Below, one piece after another: positions 34,402 through 44,535 of a stretch of DNA of 64,000 nucleotides. The notes below the pieces were generated by a model that ran no database searches, was not told where the DNA came from, and saw only the letters and a list, made by a program, of their open reading frames with translations. A program made the translations under genes and the position numbers. Each line of letters opens with the position of its first letter. Positions within the stretch are counted from its first letter, which is position 1. Source of the stretch: Pictodentalium vernedei. Taxonomy: Eukaryota > Mollusca > Scaphopoda > Dentaliida > Dentaliidae. The stretch is from positions 56,238,577-56,302,576 of the forward strand of contig CM062289.1 in NCBI GenBank assembly GCA_031216915.1, read 5' to 3'.

Positions 34402-35149
34402 CATTTGACAATTGGTGGCTATTTGAAAAAGTTGACATGTTCGTATGTCTGGCGTTGTTATTATGGGGTTCTAGTCACAGGCAAATGCTCCTAGACATCT
34501 GACGTAATAAGAAGCTCAGAAAAATATACCCCCCCCCCTATATATTAAATATACACGTATAGGGAAGGGACATGTTTTTTCTCAGCATTTCATTTCGTCA
34601 AATGTCCGGGAGCAGGTGCCTTTGGTCTGGAATATTTCTTTGTCCAATGTTGTTTTTTGTTTTGTTTTGTTTTGTTTGTTTGTTTGTTTTGTTTGTTTGT
34701 TTTGTTTGTTTGGTTTTTTTAGTGTTTTTTTTGGGGGGGGTGGTCGGGGGAAGGAGTTCATTTGGGGAGACATACCCCCACACACTCCAAACCGACGCCG
34801 GCTACGCCACTGCTTGTAAGTCGTAAACGTGACAGGATATCAACCGAGATCACGTGGAAATGGCCATGCAGGTTGCTTCAGTTCAATTCAGCTCATGGCG
34901 TTACTAGCCTTTGGCAGAAATTTTTTCAACAAATTTTAATGGTCTCTTTGGAAAGAGGATAAGACTTTCAATGGTAAAGAAAAGCCCGGCCGTGATTCAA
35001 CAGAATCACTCTGTTTAGTTTCTGTTTTTGTAATGGTTCAATTTGAGAAAGTTAGTTATCCAAGATTTTATTTCCAGAATGCACTGTTCTAACTGATGCA
35101 TGGAGCAGGCTGCACTGACTTTACAGAAATGGATATACAGCTCTGATAC

Positions 35150-35150
<1 letters not shown>
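34402..35150. other. No gene; (TTTG)n at 34650-34715; possible hAT end
   Basis: Tetra- and pentanucleotide TTTG/TTTTG tract, then GGCTACGCCACTG at about 34800-34813, resembling a hAT terminus. No partner end or duplication was identified. Confidence 0.5.
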
Positions 35151-35151
<1 letters not shown>

Positions 35152-35196
<45 letters not shown>

Positions 35197-35216
35197 GGCA
35201 GACAGACAGACAGACA
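35152..35216 (+). repeat. (CAGA)n microsatellite
   Basis: About 16 units with one CAGG variant. Confidence 0.95.
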
Positions 35217-35254
35217 CTTTGAGAAACAACGCATTGTTTTGAACGATGTAATTC

Positions 35255-35672
35255 AGGAGAGCGGTGGCTCAGTGGCTGGTGCATTGGACCTTAAACCGGA
35301 AGGTCGACGGTTCGAACGTAACCAGCGTTAACTACGTTGTGTCCGTAGGCAAGACACTTATTCCCGATTGCCCACGCGGGGGCACGGTAAGGCAAACTAA
35401 GGCGTACCGCATGTCAATGATGTACTTAGGCAAGACACTTAATCCCGATTGCCCACGTGGGGGCACGCCAAGGCGCACTGCACGTCGATGATGTACTTGC
35501 CTACACCCGCTAACATTGCTTGTACAGAGTTATAGTACGTTGAGTAATCGGACAGATGTTTGTTTCTGCTGGGTGGTTCTCGATACCCCGGCTTCTACCA
35601 CCCTTAAAACTGTACGACACGCTGTGAGCCTGGCGGTTGAAAATATCGTTAACTCCCAGTAAAAAAACAAAC
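35255..35672 (+). mobile_element. SINE with a different tRNA head and a duplicated core
   Basis: The head (GAGCGGTGGCTCAGTGGCTG, ACCGGAAGGTCGACGGTTCG) differs from the other copies, mainly between the A and B boxes. The core segment TAGGCAAGACACTTA(A/T)TCCCGATTGCCCACG is present twice in tandem (35346-35380 and 35427-35460). Tail resembles module 2 but is diverged and ends AAAAAAACAAAC. Confidence 0.8.
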
Positions 35673-35984
35673 AACGTACTTCGAGATCATGAATACGAAG
35701 CTCTGTAACTCCACTGTTTGTTTCTCGGCCCACTTGGGCATCTTTTATCGGGTTTTGGATGTAGTTACAACTCAATATCTCATGCCCTGTTTTCATGTAA
35801 AACTCGTCCAGAAAATTAGGTATGAACCTCGCTAGATCACTGTAAACCGGGGACTCACTGGGTTCTCTATTTCTCGAATTTTCCAAAACATCCACGCCTT
35901 TTGGGACAACTGAGTATTTTATTCATCCGCAAAAAACAATTCAAGAAGACGAGTTTTTATCTATAATTCCAACTGACTAATACC

Positions 35985-36041
35985 CCAACTACGTCATCAA
36001 GGAATGCCTTTGATGAAGTCATGCCTTGATGACGTAGTTGG
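35985..36041. repeat. Hairpin
   Basis: CCAACTACGTCATCAAGG pairs with CCTTGATGACGTAGTTGG across a ~20-base loop. Confidence 0.7.
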
Positions 36042-36080
36042 AATATTTTATCGGTAGGGACTTGAACCATCAGAGTCGGG

Positions 36081-36830
36081 CAGGGACATGGCTATAGGTT
36101 TCCGATTGGGTGGGTGCAGGGTAGTGAATTTTTAACTAGGGGGAGGGACCGGGAGGGGAAACCCCCCTCCCGGTCCCTCCCCGTAGTTGGAAATTCACTA
36201 CCGGGAAAGATTTTGAAAATGAAGCCATGAAAGGGGGCATAAAATTGATTCTAGTAACTGAAATGCCAACATATTTATGATAGAATTATCAGGTTATTAT
36301 TATTTGTTATTATTATGGGAATTGAATATGTGCTAAAATGCTAAAATAATGCTCAAGCTGAGAACTTTGAGCAATTCACACTCTCCTAACATTAAATCAG
36401 ATCTTATACAGGAATGATCAGTTTTCGATGTTTCATCATTTTGTAACTGTGAATGATGGAATTAACTCAAGATAACGATTTTACATGATGTGATTTTCTT
36501 GAAGTGCGTGTCGAGGATTTTTTTATTTCGATAAGTAAACGTACTATAGAAATCTCGTACCTATTGACATCATGCATACTTATGAAGCTCAATTTTGCCT
36601 ACACTGTAATTCTAACTGTTAGAATTTTTGCCGATTTGAAACCGAGTTGGGATTTTGGGAAGTAAAGGAGACATCAGCATCGCCAAAGAAACTAAAATCC
36701 AGATAGATGGAATTTCCAACTACTCATGACTTGCCCTCAGAATTTCCAATTATAGGACATTTTGGCCAGGATAGCAGTCGGGAGAAATCGGATTGACACC
36801 CATCCCCCTATCGGTCATCTTTTCGATACC
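36081..36830. mobile_element. hAT-like element, inverted copy of 4706-5447
   Basis: Left end CAGGGACATGGCTATAGG matches the complement of the right end of the 4706 copy. The interior matches throughout in reverse, including the TAGTTGGAAATTCACTA hairpin. The far end is degraded, so its exact limit and target duplication are uncertain. Confidence 0.7.
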
Positions 36831-36911
36831 CCTGTCCGTATTAAATGCAGTCGAACGGGTCAAGGACTCACCTGACTAAACTTGTCAAAGAGGGGAGTGG
36901 ATCCTTCTTAA

Positions 36912-37152
36912 CCCTTTACCTAACATGAAAAGCAGACGACACTTGCAAACAAAATTCTTGAATAACTATTTTTGTTTCATTTTTTGTCTCAAACACATAG
37001 GTATGACCCCTCATTGGAACGAGCTCGACGAGCTCGTTCTAAAGAGGTGTCATAACCTATGTTTTTGAGACAAAAAATGAAAATAATTAAAATTAATTGG
37101 CGAGTTTTGTGAATTGCGCTGGCCGGTTTTGGCCGTTACGTTGAGTAAAGGG
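36912..37152 (+). mobile_element. TTAA element A13 (type I), mismatched arms
   Basis: Flanked by TTAA (36908-36911, 37153-37156). Left arm CCCCTCATTGG, right arm CTAAAGAGGTG, the second copy with non-matching arms. Confidence 0.9.
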
Positions 37153-37384
37153 TTAACGAGATAAATTACATAAGTGGCGGATTTTACGTGCCTGAAGAAC
37201 ACACCAGAATTACCTGCTGCACCCAAACGGCGGGGTAGCTTACTGGGTCCTGGTGTCTTTGCCGGCAGCTTTGCTTCTCCTCCTCCGCGGCTCCTGGACT
37301 TAGTGGTACTGCTAAAGGGGTGTGTAAGGGGTTAGTTTACCCCCACACTGCTCACCTTCGGTTGTCTTGACTCACCTACACAAG

Positions 37385-37795
37385 CAGTGACGGAGCTGGG
37401 AGGGGGGTGGGGGGGGCAAAATTCTCAATCCCCCCTTCAAATTCTATCTCAACTGCTTTAACCCATCTATCACATGTTACACCCAGATTGTGGCAAAAAC
37501 ACTGATAGTGCGTTTGGTGTTGGGGAATTATCTCATAGATATTTACCTCGAGTAGGAAGCAAATACGTTTTACCCCTGATTCATTCTCGGGGCACTGTTT
37601 TTTTTCAAAATTTTCCCGGGGGAGGACCCCCGAACCCCCACTCCAAGAAGCGGCACTCCCCCTCCTCCAAGATCCATCACCCACTCGGACCTTCGGGCCT
37701 CGAGACATGCCTACGACATGTTATGCTACCCCACCCCCTGAATATTGCTCAGCCCCCTCTCCCCTCCCCGTCTGAGAATCACAGATTCGCCACTG
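37385..37795. mobile_element. hAT-like element, 411 bp
   Basis: Ends CAGTGACGGAGC and GATTCGCCACTG, flanked by TACACAAG (37377-37384) and CACACAAG (37796-37803), an 8-bp duplication with one mismatch. Confidence 0.75.
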
Positions 37796-37803
37796 CACAC
37801 AAG

Positions 37804-38296
37804 TACACAAACAACGTTTAAATGCAGGAATGATTGTTAACTTACCTTGGAAATCTGGAATTACGATAAGCCCAAACTCCAGGCTTATTAACTTTTGAAT
37901 GATATAGAGAATTGTCAACTTCGCTTTAAATGAACATTCGGAAAATACTTTTAATTAGGCGGAATTGCTGTTCCAAATAAGTCTTCGTTTCTTTATCCGC
38001 ACATCAACAACTGTCGATAAAACAAGTGCGACTTGTTACCGCTATAATTGAGCTCGATTATTTATATAGATCTCTCTGTTAACTGGTCGTTTCCTCCCAC
38101 ACAATCATTTGTCATTGACGCCTTCTGACGGGTGCTTAGAACTGGATCAGTTGTAATCCGGCGTATCTTTTCAGTCACAAAAATGGTAAAGTGCTGATCA
38201 ATCATATTTTTCCCGGAAGATTATAAAAAGACTGGAGACTTTGACCTGCAATAAAGCTGTAATTACTTTTTGTAATTATGATAGGGGCTTTGTCTT
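37804..38296. other. No recognisable feature
   Basis: Nothing recognised. Confidence 0.4.
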
Positions 38297-38300
38297 TTAA

Positions 38301-38542
38301 CCCTTTACCTAACCTGAAAAGCAGACGACACTTGCAAAAAAAATTCTTGAATAACTAATTTTTTTCATTTTTTGTCTCAAAAACATAGGTTATGACCCCT
38401 CGTTGGAACGAGCTCGACGAGCTCGTTCCAACGAGGGGTCATAACCTATGTTTTTGAGACAATAAATGAAAAAATAATGAAAATTAATTGGCGATTTTTG
38501 AGAACAGCGCTGGTCGGTTTTGACATTACGTTGTGCAAAGGG
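38301..38542 (+). mobile_element. TTAA element A14 (type I)
   Basis: Flanked by TTAA (38297-38300, 38543-38546). Intact hairpin with CGTTGG / CCAACG; right end slightly changed (TTGTGCAAAGGG). Confidence 0.9.
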
Positions 38543-38842
38543 TTAAAACGTCTAATGAAGTTTTAACCCTCTAAACAAAAATGAAACGATATCTTTGTTG
38601 AATCAAAATGAAAAACAGTACTTTAGGCCAAACAAAATTAAATAATTGATTCTCAGGCAATATTTTTTTTTTAAACTAATGAGGGAGGGCGGTTTTTATT
38701 TTTATTTTTTATTCCTCATGGAATGGTCACCGATGCCTAAAATCCAGTTGTTAGAGCCTAATATTAAATACTTTTTAATTTTTGTAACAGTGATCATACA
38801 ACACAAAAGCAATACTGAATAACTAAAATGGAGATTAAAAAT

Positions 38843-39105
38843 AATAAGTTTTTTTTAACTTGAGTACTAGAAGCCAGAATCAGATCTTTCAAAAAAATGA
38901 GGGTACCAGTGCAAAAGCCAACATTTTCCATACCCATGTTTCGTATTCAGTCAAACGAAAATAATAGTTTGTTTACACAAATTTGTTCTATTACAAATTA
39001 TTGGAGAGTGCCTGTTGGCACTCTCCAATAATTTGTAATAAAACATTTTTTGATGAACAAATTTAAACCCCTAAAACTAATCCAGCTCTCAACCAGTTAA
39101 ATAAA
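38843..39105 (+). mobile_element. D-family remnant with intact hairpin
   Basis: Shares ACTAGAAGCCA, CAGTGCAAAAGCCAACA and the hairpin TTACAAATTATTGGAGAGTGCC / GGCACTCTCCAATAATTTGT with D1 and D2. Element ends were not found. Confidence 0.65.
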
Positions 39106-39110
39106 TATTT

Positions 39111-40325
39111 ATTTTGTACATACATATGAGAATGGTATCGCATTTCGTGAAGAGAATAACAATACTGTATCAATGTATACGACATTGTGCATCGAAAATC
39201 GCGATGTGATACCTCTAAAATCACACCCTATGATAGTTTTATACTTTTGAATTTTGTCTCCTAAATAAATATGACGAACGCTGGCCGAAAAAAACGAATG
39301 CGCCGGTGCCTAAGAATCAAAAGAGTAAATTTTTCGCTTTCGATGTATTTCCATTTGACCATTTATACAGAGGACGCGCCAAGAAGCGAAGTGATGCGAT
39401 GCGGACTTTCTGTTTCGCAAGGCTGGCCAAAAATGTTGCGTCGTTTATGTGCGCTTGCCAAATTATGCAGTGTGAAAACATGATTAAAGCGTGCCTGCGC
39501 GCGGTGTTTAACCGAGTCTAGCGAAACGCTAGGCAGTCGCTGCGCCCCGTGTCGCGTCGCTTTGCGGTCTGTATAAACAGGGCCTTACGCGTAATCCTGA
39601 TTCCACTCGTGGTGCATCTAACACATTTCCCAATGTCTGTATTGTATCGCGTAATGTTGAATTCGCACAAGGATCGTGGTGTAAAAATATATATCGGTAA
39701 AGACACTGTTGACCAAATCTTTCACATGCTCAGTTTCTCCGACCTATTGAAAAGATGGAAGGCACGTGCCCCTGTACTCCGACCGCCCCGTGTCCCTACA
39801 TCTCTAACTTTAGGCGAATGGTCTTACGTATTTTGATACGTTTTGTTATCGATAATGATCAGGGACGTTGCTTAGGCGCAAACCTGGAAAAAAGCAGACT
39901 GCGATCTGCAGAATGAAGCTATCAGAGGGGAAATGTAGTGATGATACCCTGCACAGAAGGGTAGCATTACTAAATTGTTCCTCTGTAAACATCAGTCTGA
40001 ATTAAGGTCTCAGTCCTAAAGAGAAAGAGGTACCCAGAGGATAAATTGGGGCATTCTAATCCAGCGTATGGGATAGCATCAGCAAATTCACCCTCTGGGG
40101 ACCTCATTTTGTAAATGGCAGATTGCTTATTTCCAGTCTTACGGAGGCGTCCCGAAAGGGAGGAGGTAGGGGTGTCCACCCCTAGATTTTCAATTACACC
40201 CCTTATAGACAAACTTCCGATTACAACTACATACTCAAAAGTTTCCAACTACAGATTTTAATCCTATACCCGACTTACACGATATTAACTTTTGTTGGCT
40301 TAATTATTCGTTTTTTAATTATTTT
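39111..40325. other. No recognisable feature
   Basis: Open frames of 60-95 codons at 39271-39836 and 39970-40248 show no domain I recognise, no repeat copies in the window and no splice context. I leave them uncalled. Confidence 0.4.
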
Positions 40326-40329
40326 TTTT

Positions 40330-40494
40330 TTAACAATCAATGGACAATCGGGGTTAAGTGCGTTGCCGAAGGACATAACGCGGAGTCCGAATCGATCGCT
40401 CAGACGGTCACCCATCCAAGGACTAACCGGGCTTGGCGTTGCTTAACTTCGGTGATCTGACGAGAACCGGTTACCACAACACCACCGCGCCCCC
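40330..40494 (-). mobile_element. 5S-rRNA-headed SINE
   Basis: On the minus strand, ACCGGTTCTCGTCAGATCAC, CGAAGTTAAGCAACG, CCCGGTTAGTCCTTGG and ATGGGTGACCG match the 3' two thirds of 5S rRNA, including the internal promoter (A-box, intermediate element, C-box). The sequence then departs from 5S and runs into TATGTCCTTCGGCAACGCAC and TTAACCCCGATTGTCC, a diverged form of the core in the tRNA-headed SINEs. It ends in an A-rich tail. The 5' 15 bases (GGGCGCGGTGG...) resemble the tRNA-SINE head. Organised like SINE3-type elements. Confidence 0.85.
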
Positions 40495-40496
40495 GA

Positions 40497-40806
40497 TGTG
40501 CACGTTTCGATCCCTGACAGGGGTAACTGCGCCGTGTTCTTGGGCAAGGCACTTAGTCCCGATTACCCACGCATGCAGGTGAACGTGGGGGAACGTGGCG
40601 CTGTGTACTAACGTCGATGGTCACCTGTCTTCAACCAATACTAACCCTGCTTGTATGGAGTTAGTGCGTTGGGAAGTTTGACAGTTAATCGCCGTTGCTC
40701 CGTGGTTGTCTCCGGGTACTCCGGCTTTTTCCTCCACCCGTATAACTGTCCGACACGAGGTGACTCTGGCTGTCAAAAGTGTTGTTAAACTTCAATAAAT
40801 AAATAT
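40497..40806 (+). mobile_element. tRNA-type SINE, 5' truncated, head to head with the 5S SINE
   Basis: Starts within the head (CACGTTTCGATCC as a B-box), then core TTCTTGGGCAAGGCACTTAG, body CTTCAACCAATACTAACCCT, tail module 2 (GAGGTGACTCTGGCTGTCAA) and AATAAATAAATA. Confidence 0.8.
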
Positions 40807-41192
40807 ATAAATAATAAGTTATTGATCAGAAAATGCAGTGATAGATTTATACATGTGTTTGTTTCTGTGGATTACCATTAATATATTCCATTAAGATAAC
40901 GTCACATAAGCCGCCCCCAGTATGTTGCCGTCTCAAAATATGCTCTAACATATAATTTAAGGTATCTGTTTGCACTCACAAATTGTCATATATACGAAAC
41001 ACGGTGAACACAGTCATTAATGTCCGAAAATAAACACAATCAGTAACTCTTTTAGCGTGGCACGCATGTATTGCTGCATAGCTGAAAGTTGTGGTTTTCG
41101 TGGAGAGAATCAACAACAGACAACATATTGTTAACCCTTTGAACAGTGGGTGGTATCTCCCATATCAGATCAATGGCCGTCCATATTCCTTA
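40807..41192. other. No recognisable feature
   Basis: Nothing recognised. Confidence 0.4.
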
Positions 41193-41200
41193 TTAGGAGA

Positions 41201-41759
41201 TAGAGCTGCAGGTTAACCGAAACCGAACCGAGGTTTTTAGTTTTAAAAAAAGACCGAAACCGTCGACATCCCGCAATCTAAGGTTTTTCTTTTTTTATTA
41301 AATACTCTCTTGCTGCAGAAACTCACAGAATGTAGCCATTCCAGAGTAGTGATAGTACCCAGACACTGCCAGTGGCAGTGTCTGGGTACTCTCACTACTC
41401 TGGGAAGGCTACATTCGTGAATTTCCGACTTTTCAATTTAGTTGTGTTTACAGCTTTCCTCGAGTTGCGTGTAGGTGTCAGACCACGAAAAATGGCCAAG
41501 CACAATAAAAGTTCTGTATATTTAGGTAATTATTATATTGGCCTTCCTGATTCTTCATGTATTATAGCTTATTTCGGACATTCATTGAGTTTCACTCAAT
41601 CTCACTACCATTCAGTTATGATTCCGGACATAAGAATGAGTTTTATTGAATTTTAATTGGCCTCATGAACAAACCGAAAACCGAACCGATCCGAGGTTTT
41701 ACTCCACCTGAAAAACCAAAACCGAAACCGAACAAGAAATTTAAAAATCTACAGCTCTA
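41201..41759. mobile_element. hAT-like element, 559 bp, perfect 8-bp duplication
   Basis: TTAGGAGA flanks both sides (41193-41200, 41760-41767). Ends TAGAGCTGCAGGTT and CTACAGCTCTA, with GAAACCGAACCGAGG-type subterminal repeats. Near the left third, a hairpin pairs CCCAGACACTGCC with GGCAGTGTCTGGG around a 3-base centre. A short frame starting MAKHNKSSVYLG is shared with the copy at 43833. Confidence 0.9.
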
Positions 41760-41934
41760 TTAGGAGATCGGCTTCATCTCGGTACGATTAGCATACTGTT
41801 TCTTATATGTATGGTACCCTAGCTTGCACCAGATCTGGGCATTGTATAGACTGATAAAGGCTTAGATTTTACGGGGTGATATGATTGAGCCTAGATTTGG
41901 ACAAAAGAAGATGCCGTGACAGAATCGGGGGTAT

Positions 41935-41935
<1 letters not shown>

Positions 41936-41993
<58 letters not shown>

Positions 41994-42250
41994 TTTGAGT
42001 TTAACGACACTTTCGACAGCCCGGGCCACCTCATGTCGGACAGTTTTATGGGTGGAGGAAGCCGGAGTACCCGGAGAGAACCTTCGATCAACGGCGAAAA
42101 TCTGTCAGACTCCCTTACAAACTAACTGCACACAAGAAGGGGTAGCATTGGTTGAACATAGATGCACCATCGACGTGCAGTGCGCTTTAGTACACAGGAC
42201 CACCGTACAACCCCGCGGGAAATCGGGATTAAGTATCTTGCCCAAAGGGT
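41936..42250 (-). mobile_element. tRNA-type SINE, antisense, head missing
   Basis: (ATTT)n at 41936-41996 is the tail; then tail module 2 and body in reverse, ending in the core complement (AAGTATCTTGCCCAAAGG). Confidence 0.85.
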
Positions 42251-42455
42251 GGTATTGGTACAAGACTGCAAGGGTGGTGGAAGACTGTAATATTTGGTGA
42301 ATACAACAGAGGTTAATCAAAGGGCAGATGGTGGTGACCTTGAACAAATGGTGGCCTTGGAGATATGAAGGATGTGGGGATTGTCTAGAAGACTGGACCA
42401 AACAGGTACTAAGAGCCCTAACTCCAGAAAGATATCCTCACTCCTCAGATAAGTA

Positions 42456-42881
42456 CAGTGGAGCCCACCTTAATTGGATATCTCTTAACTAACTCTGTTA
42501 ATTGAATATAATTTCCCAACACAAAACCATTTACCATACCTCCAGTACAAATTTGACATGTTAATTGAATATAGATTAAAGAGTAAACTTCTTTTAATTG
42601 AATAAAAAATCTTGTAACCTGTCAAGAAATTGCCCCGACTCTCCCCAGTTTTCCTTTGTTTATAGTCCTAAGTGGCCCCAGTACATCCAATACAGACATT
42701 TAATCTATTATATCTTGTTTGACAGAGCTCACGGACCTGTATCAAACAGGATATAGTAGAATAAATGCTATGTTTATCTCTAGAATACAAGAAAATGGCA
42801 TCATCCCTGTTAATTGAATACTCCTGTTAATTGAATAATTTTCATTGGCAAAGTGGCTATTCAGTTAACAGGGTTCCACTG
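42456..42881. mobile_element. pogo-like non-autonomous element, 426 bp
   Basis: Starts CAGTGGAGCCCACCTTAATT and ends GTTAACAGGGTTCCACTG, flanked by TA (42454-42455, 42882-42883). CAGTGGAACC ends with repeated GTTAATTGAATA subterminal motifs are typical of the pogo group. A loose central hairpin pairs ATTTAATCTATTATATC with GATATAGTAGAATAAAT. Confidence 0.8.
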
Positions 42882-42883
42882 TA

Positions 42884-43149
42884 AACCCAAAAGGCATCCT
42901 CAAAGCCTATCGTCAGAGAGCCCTTTCCAACAATTAATCAGATGATAGAGTTTTAAGTATGTCATAAATTTCTTTAAAATTTTCATTCAGGCGTACATAG
43001 AGGACCTCCATATATGGATGAAGTGGGCGTGGCAGTACAAGGGTTAAAACTGAAAACTCATAGTAGAGATACGGTTATTAAAAAAAAACATTCTTGAACG
43101 TAAAACGCACATAGGAATTAATAATTTACATACTTGGTTTAGTATTTAT
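42884..43149. other. No recognisable feature
   Basis: Nothing recognised. Confidence 0.4.
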
Positions 43150-43288
43150 TTTTTTTTTATTAGGGGTTAACGACACATTAACAGCCAGGGTCATATCATG
43201 TCGGTGTCGGTAGCAGTTTTACGGGTGGAGGAAGCCGGTGTACCCGGAGAGAACCATCGAGCAACAACGAGCAGCTGCCAGCTCTACT
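43150..43288 (-). mobile_element. SINE 3' fragment, antisense, tail module 3
   Basis: Reverse reading gives GTAAAACTGCTACCGACACC then ATGATATGACCCTGGCTGTT, the tail variant also seen at 54668-54985. Confidence 0.75.
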
Positions 43289-43319
43289 TGGTTTAGTAAG
43301 TCGTTTATTCGAATCCATA

Positions 43320-43652
43320 GGGGGCGCTGTGGCTCAGTTGGCAGAGGTGCAGGCTGCAAGCCGAGAGGTCCTCGGTTCGAATCCCACCTGCGGCAACCGC
43401 GTTGTGTCCTTGGGCAAGACACTTCACCCCGATTGCCTACATGGGGGCACGATGACGCTGTGTACTGAGGCGTACTGCACGTCGACGGTGCGCATGTCTT
43501 CAACCAATCTAACCCTGCCTGTGCTGCGGTGCAGAGTTCAGAGTTACGATGTTGGAGAGCTGACGCTTCCTCCACCCGTAAAACTGTCACGGTCACGATT
43601 AGCCATTGTGCATAAGTATGTGACCTTAAACACCAATAAATAAATAAATAAA
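43320..43652 (+). mobile_element. tRNA-type SINE with 12-bp target duplication
   Basis: Full head (GGGGCGCTGTGGCTCAGTTG), core, body, tail module 1 and AATA tail. Flanked by TTCGAATCCATA (43308-43319) and TTCGAATTCATA (43653-43664), the length expected for LINE-driven insertion. The body lacks most of the TGCTCGGTGGTTCTCTCCGG segment. Confidence 0.9.
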
Positions 43653-43832
43653 TTCGAATTCATAATCCCTATATTCGAATTAATAATTCATATACTACTC
43701 AAAGTTTGCTAAGCACCAAATATTTGACACATCATTGTGAAATTTGCTGGTGACATATTTGCGATACTTTTGGTGGATATGATTGAGGAATGTATTGAGA
43801 TGGTCCCCAGTGTTTACATTAGCTCTGCTGGC

Positions 43833-44385
43833 TAGAGCTGTAGGTTTTTAAATTTCTTGTTCGGTTTCGGTTTTTCAGGTGGTGTAAAATCTCGGTTCGG
43901 TTTGGTTTTCGGTTTGTTCATGAGGCCAAGTAAAATTCAATAAAACTCATTCTTATGTCCGGAGTCATAAATGAATGGCAGTGAAATTGAGTGAAACTCA
44001 ATGAATGCCCGAAATAAGCTATAACACATGAAGAATCAGGAAGGCCAATATAATAATTACCTAAATATACAGAACTTTTATTGTGCTTGGCCATTTTCGA
44101 GGTCTGACACCTACATGCAACTTGAGGAAAGCTGCCAACACAACTGAACCGAAATGTCGGAAATTCACAGAATGTAGCCTTCCCAGTGTAGTGAGAGTAC
44201 CCAGACACTGCCATTGGCAGTGTCTGGGTACTCTCACTACTCTGGGATGGCTACATTCTGTGAATTTCTGCAGCAAGAGAGTATTTAATGAAAAAACGAA
44301 AAACCTTAGATTACGGGATGTCGACGGTTTCGGTTTAAAAAAAAACTAAAAACCTCGGTTCGGTTTCGGTTAACCTACAGCTCTA
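43833..44385. mobile_element. hAT-like element inside the Tc1 element
   Basis: Ends TAGAGCTGTAGGTT and AACCTACAGCTCTA; an inverted copy of 41201-41759. The flanking octamers CTGCTGGC and CTCTTGAC match at 5 of 8 positions, so the duplication has decayed or the ends differ. The hairpin (TAGTGAGAGTACCCAGACAC and its complement) is intact. Confidence 0.8.
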
Positions 44386-44535
44386 CTCTTGACAGGCAGA
44401 CTTTTCGTGACAGTTATGGAAAGCATGTTCCCCTTGATTTTCGTGATGTGTTCGTGTACTGTCTACATGTACATGACATGTGTAGGGTATTCAATCTTCA
44501 TTTCAACACAAACCCTTGTGATTTAATGATTGAAT

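Noticed and set aside
34572..34826. Phe/Cys/Leu-rich frame resembling a membrane segment
   Set aside because: Produced by the (TTTG)n tract and G-runs.
36073..36781. GAGTCGGG / CAGTCGGG as target duplication of the 36081 hAT copy
   Set aside because: Similarity to the 4706 copy continues beyond 36781 (TGACACC and C-run), so the match is probably coincidental.
39271..39836. Two adjacent 70-95 codon frames as possible host exons
   Set aside because: No recognisable domain, no convincing splice sites around them, and frame lengths that occur by chance in this window.
40395..40494. A functional 5S rRNA gene
   Set aside because: The 5' third of 5S is missing, the 3' end runs into a SINE core, and there is no T-run terminator at the expected place.
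41936..42125. Tyr/Leu/Phe-repeat frame (YLFIYLFI...)
   Set aside because: Translation of the (ATTT)n SINE tail.
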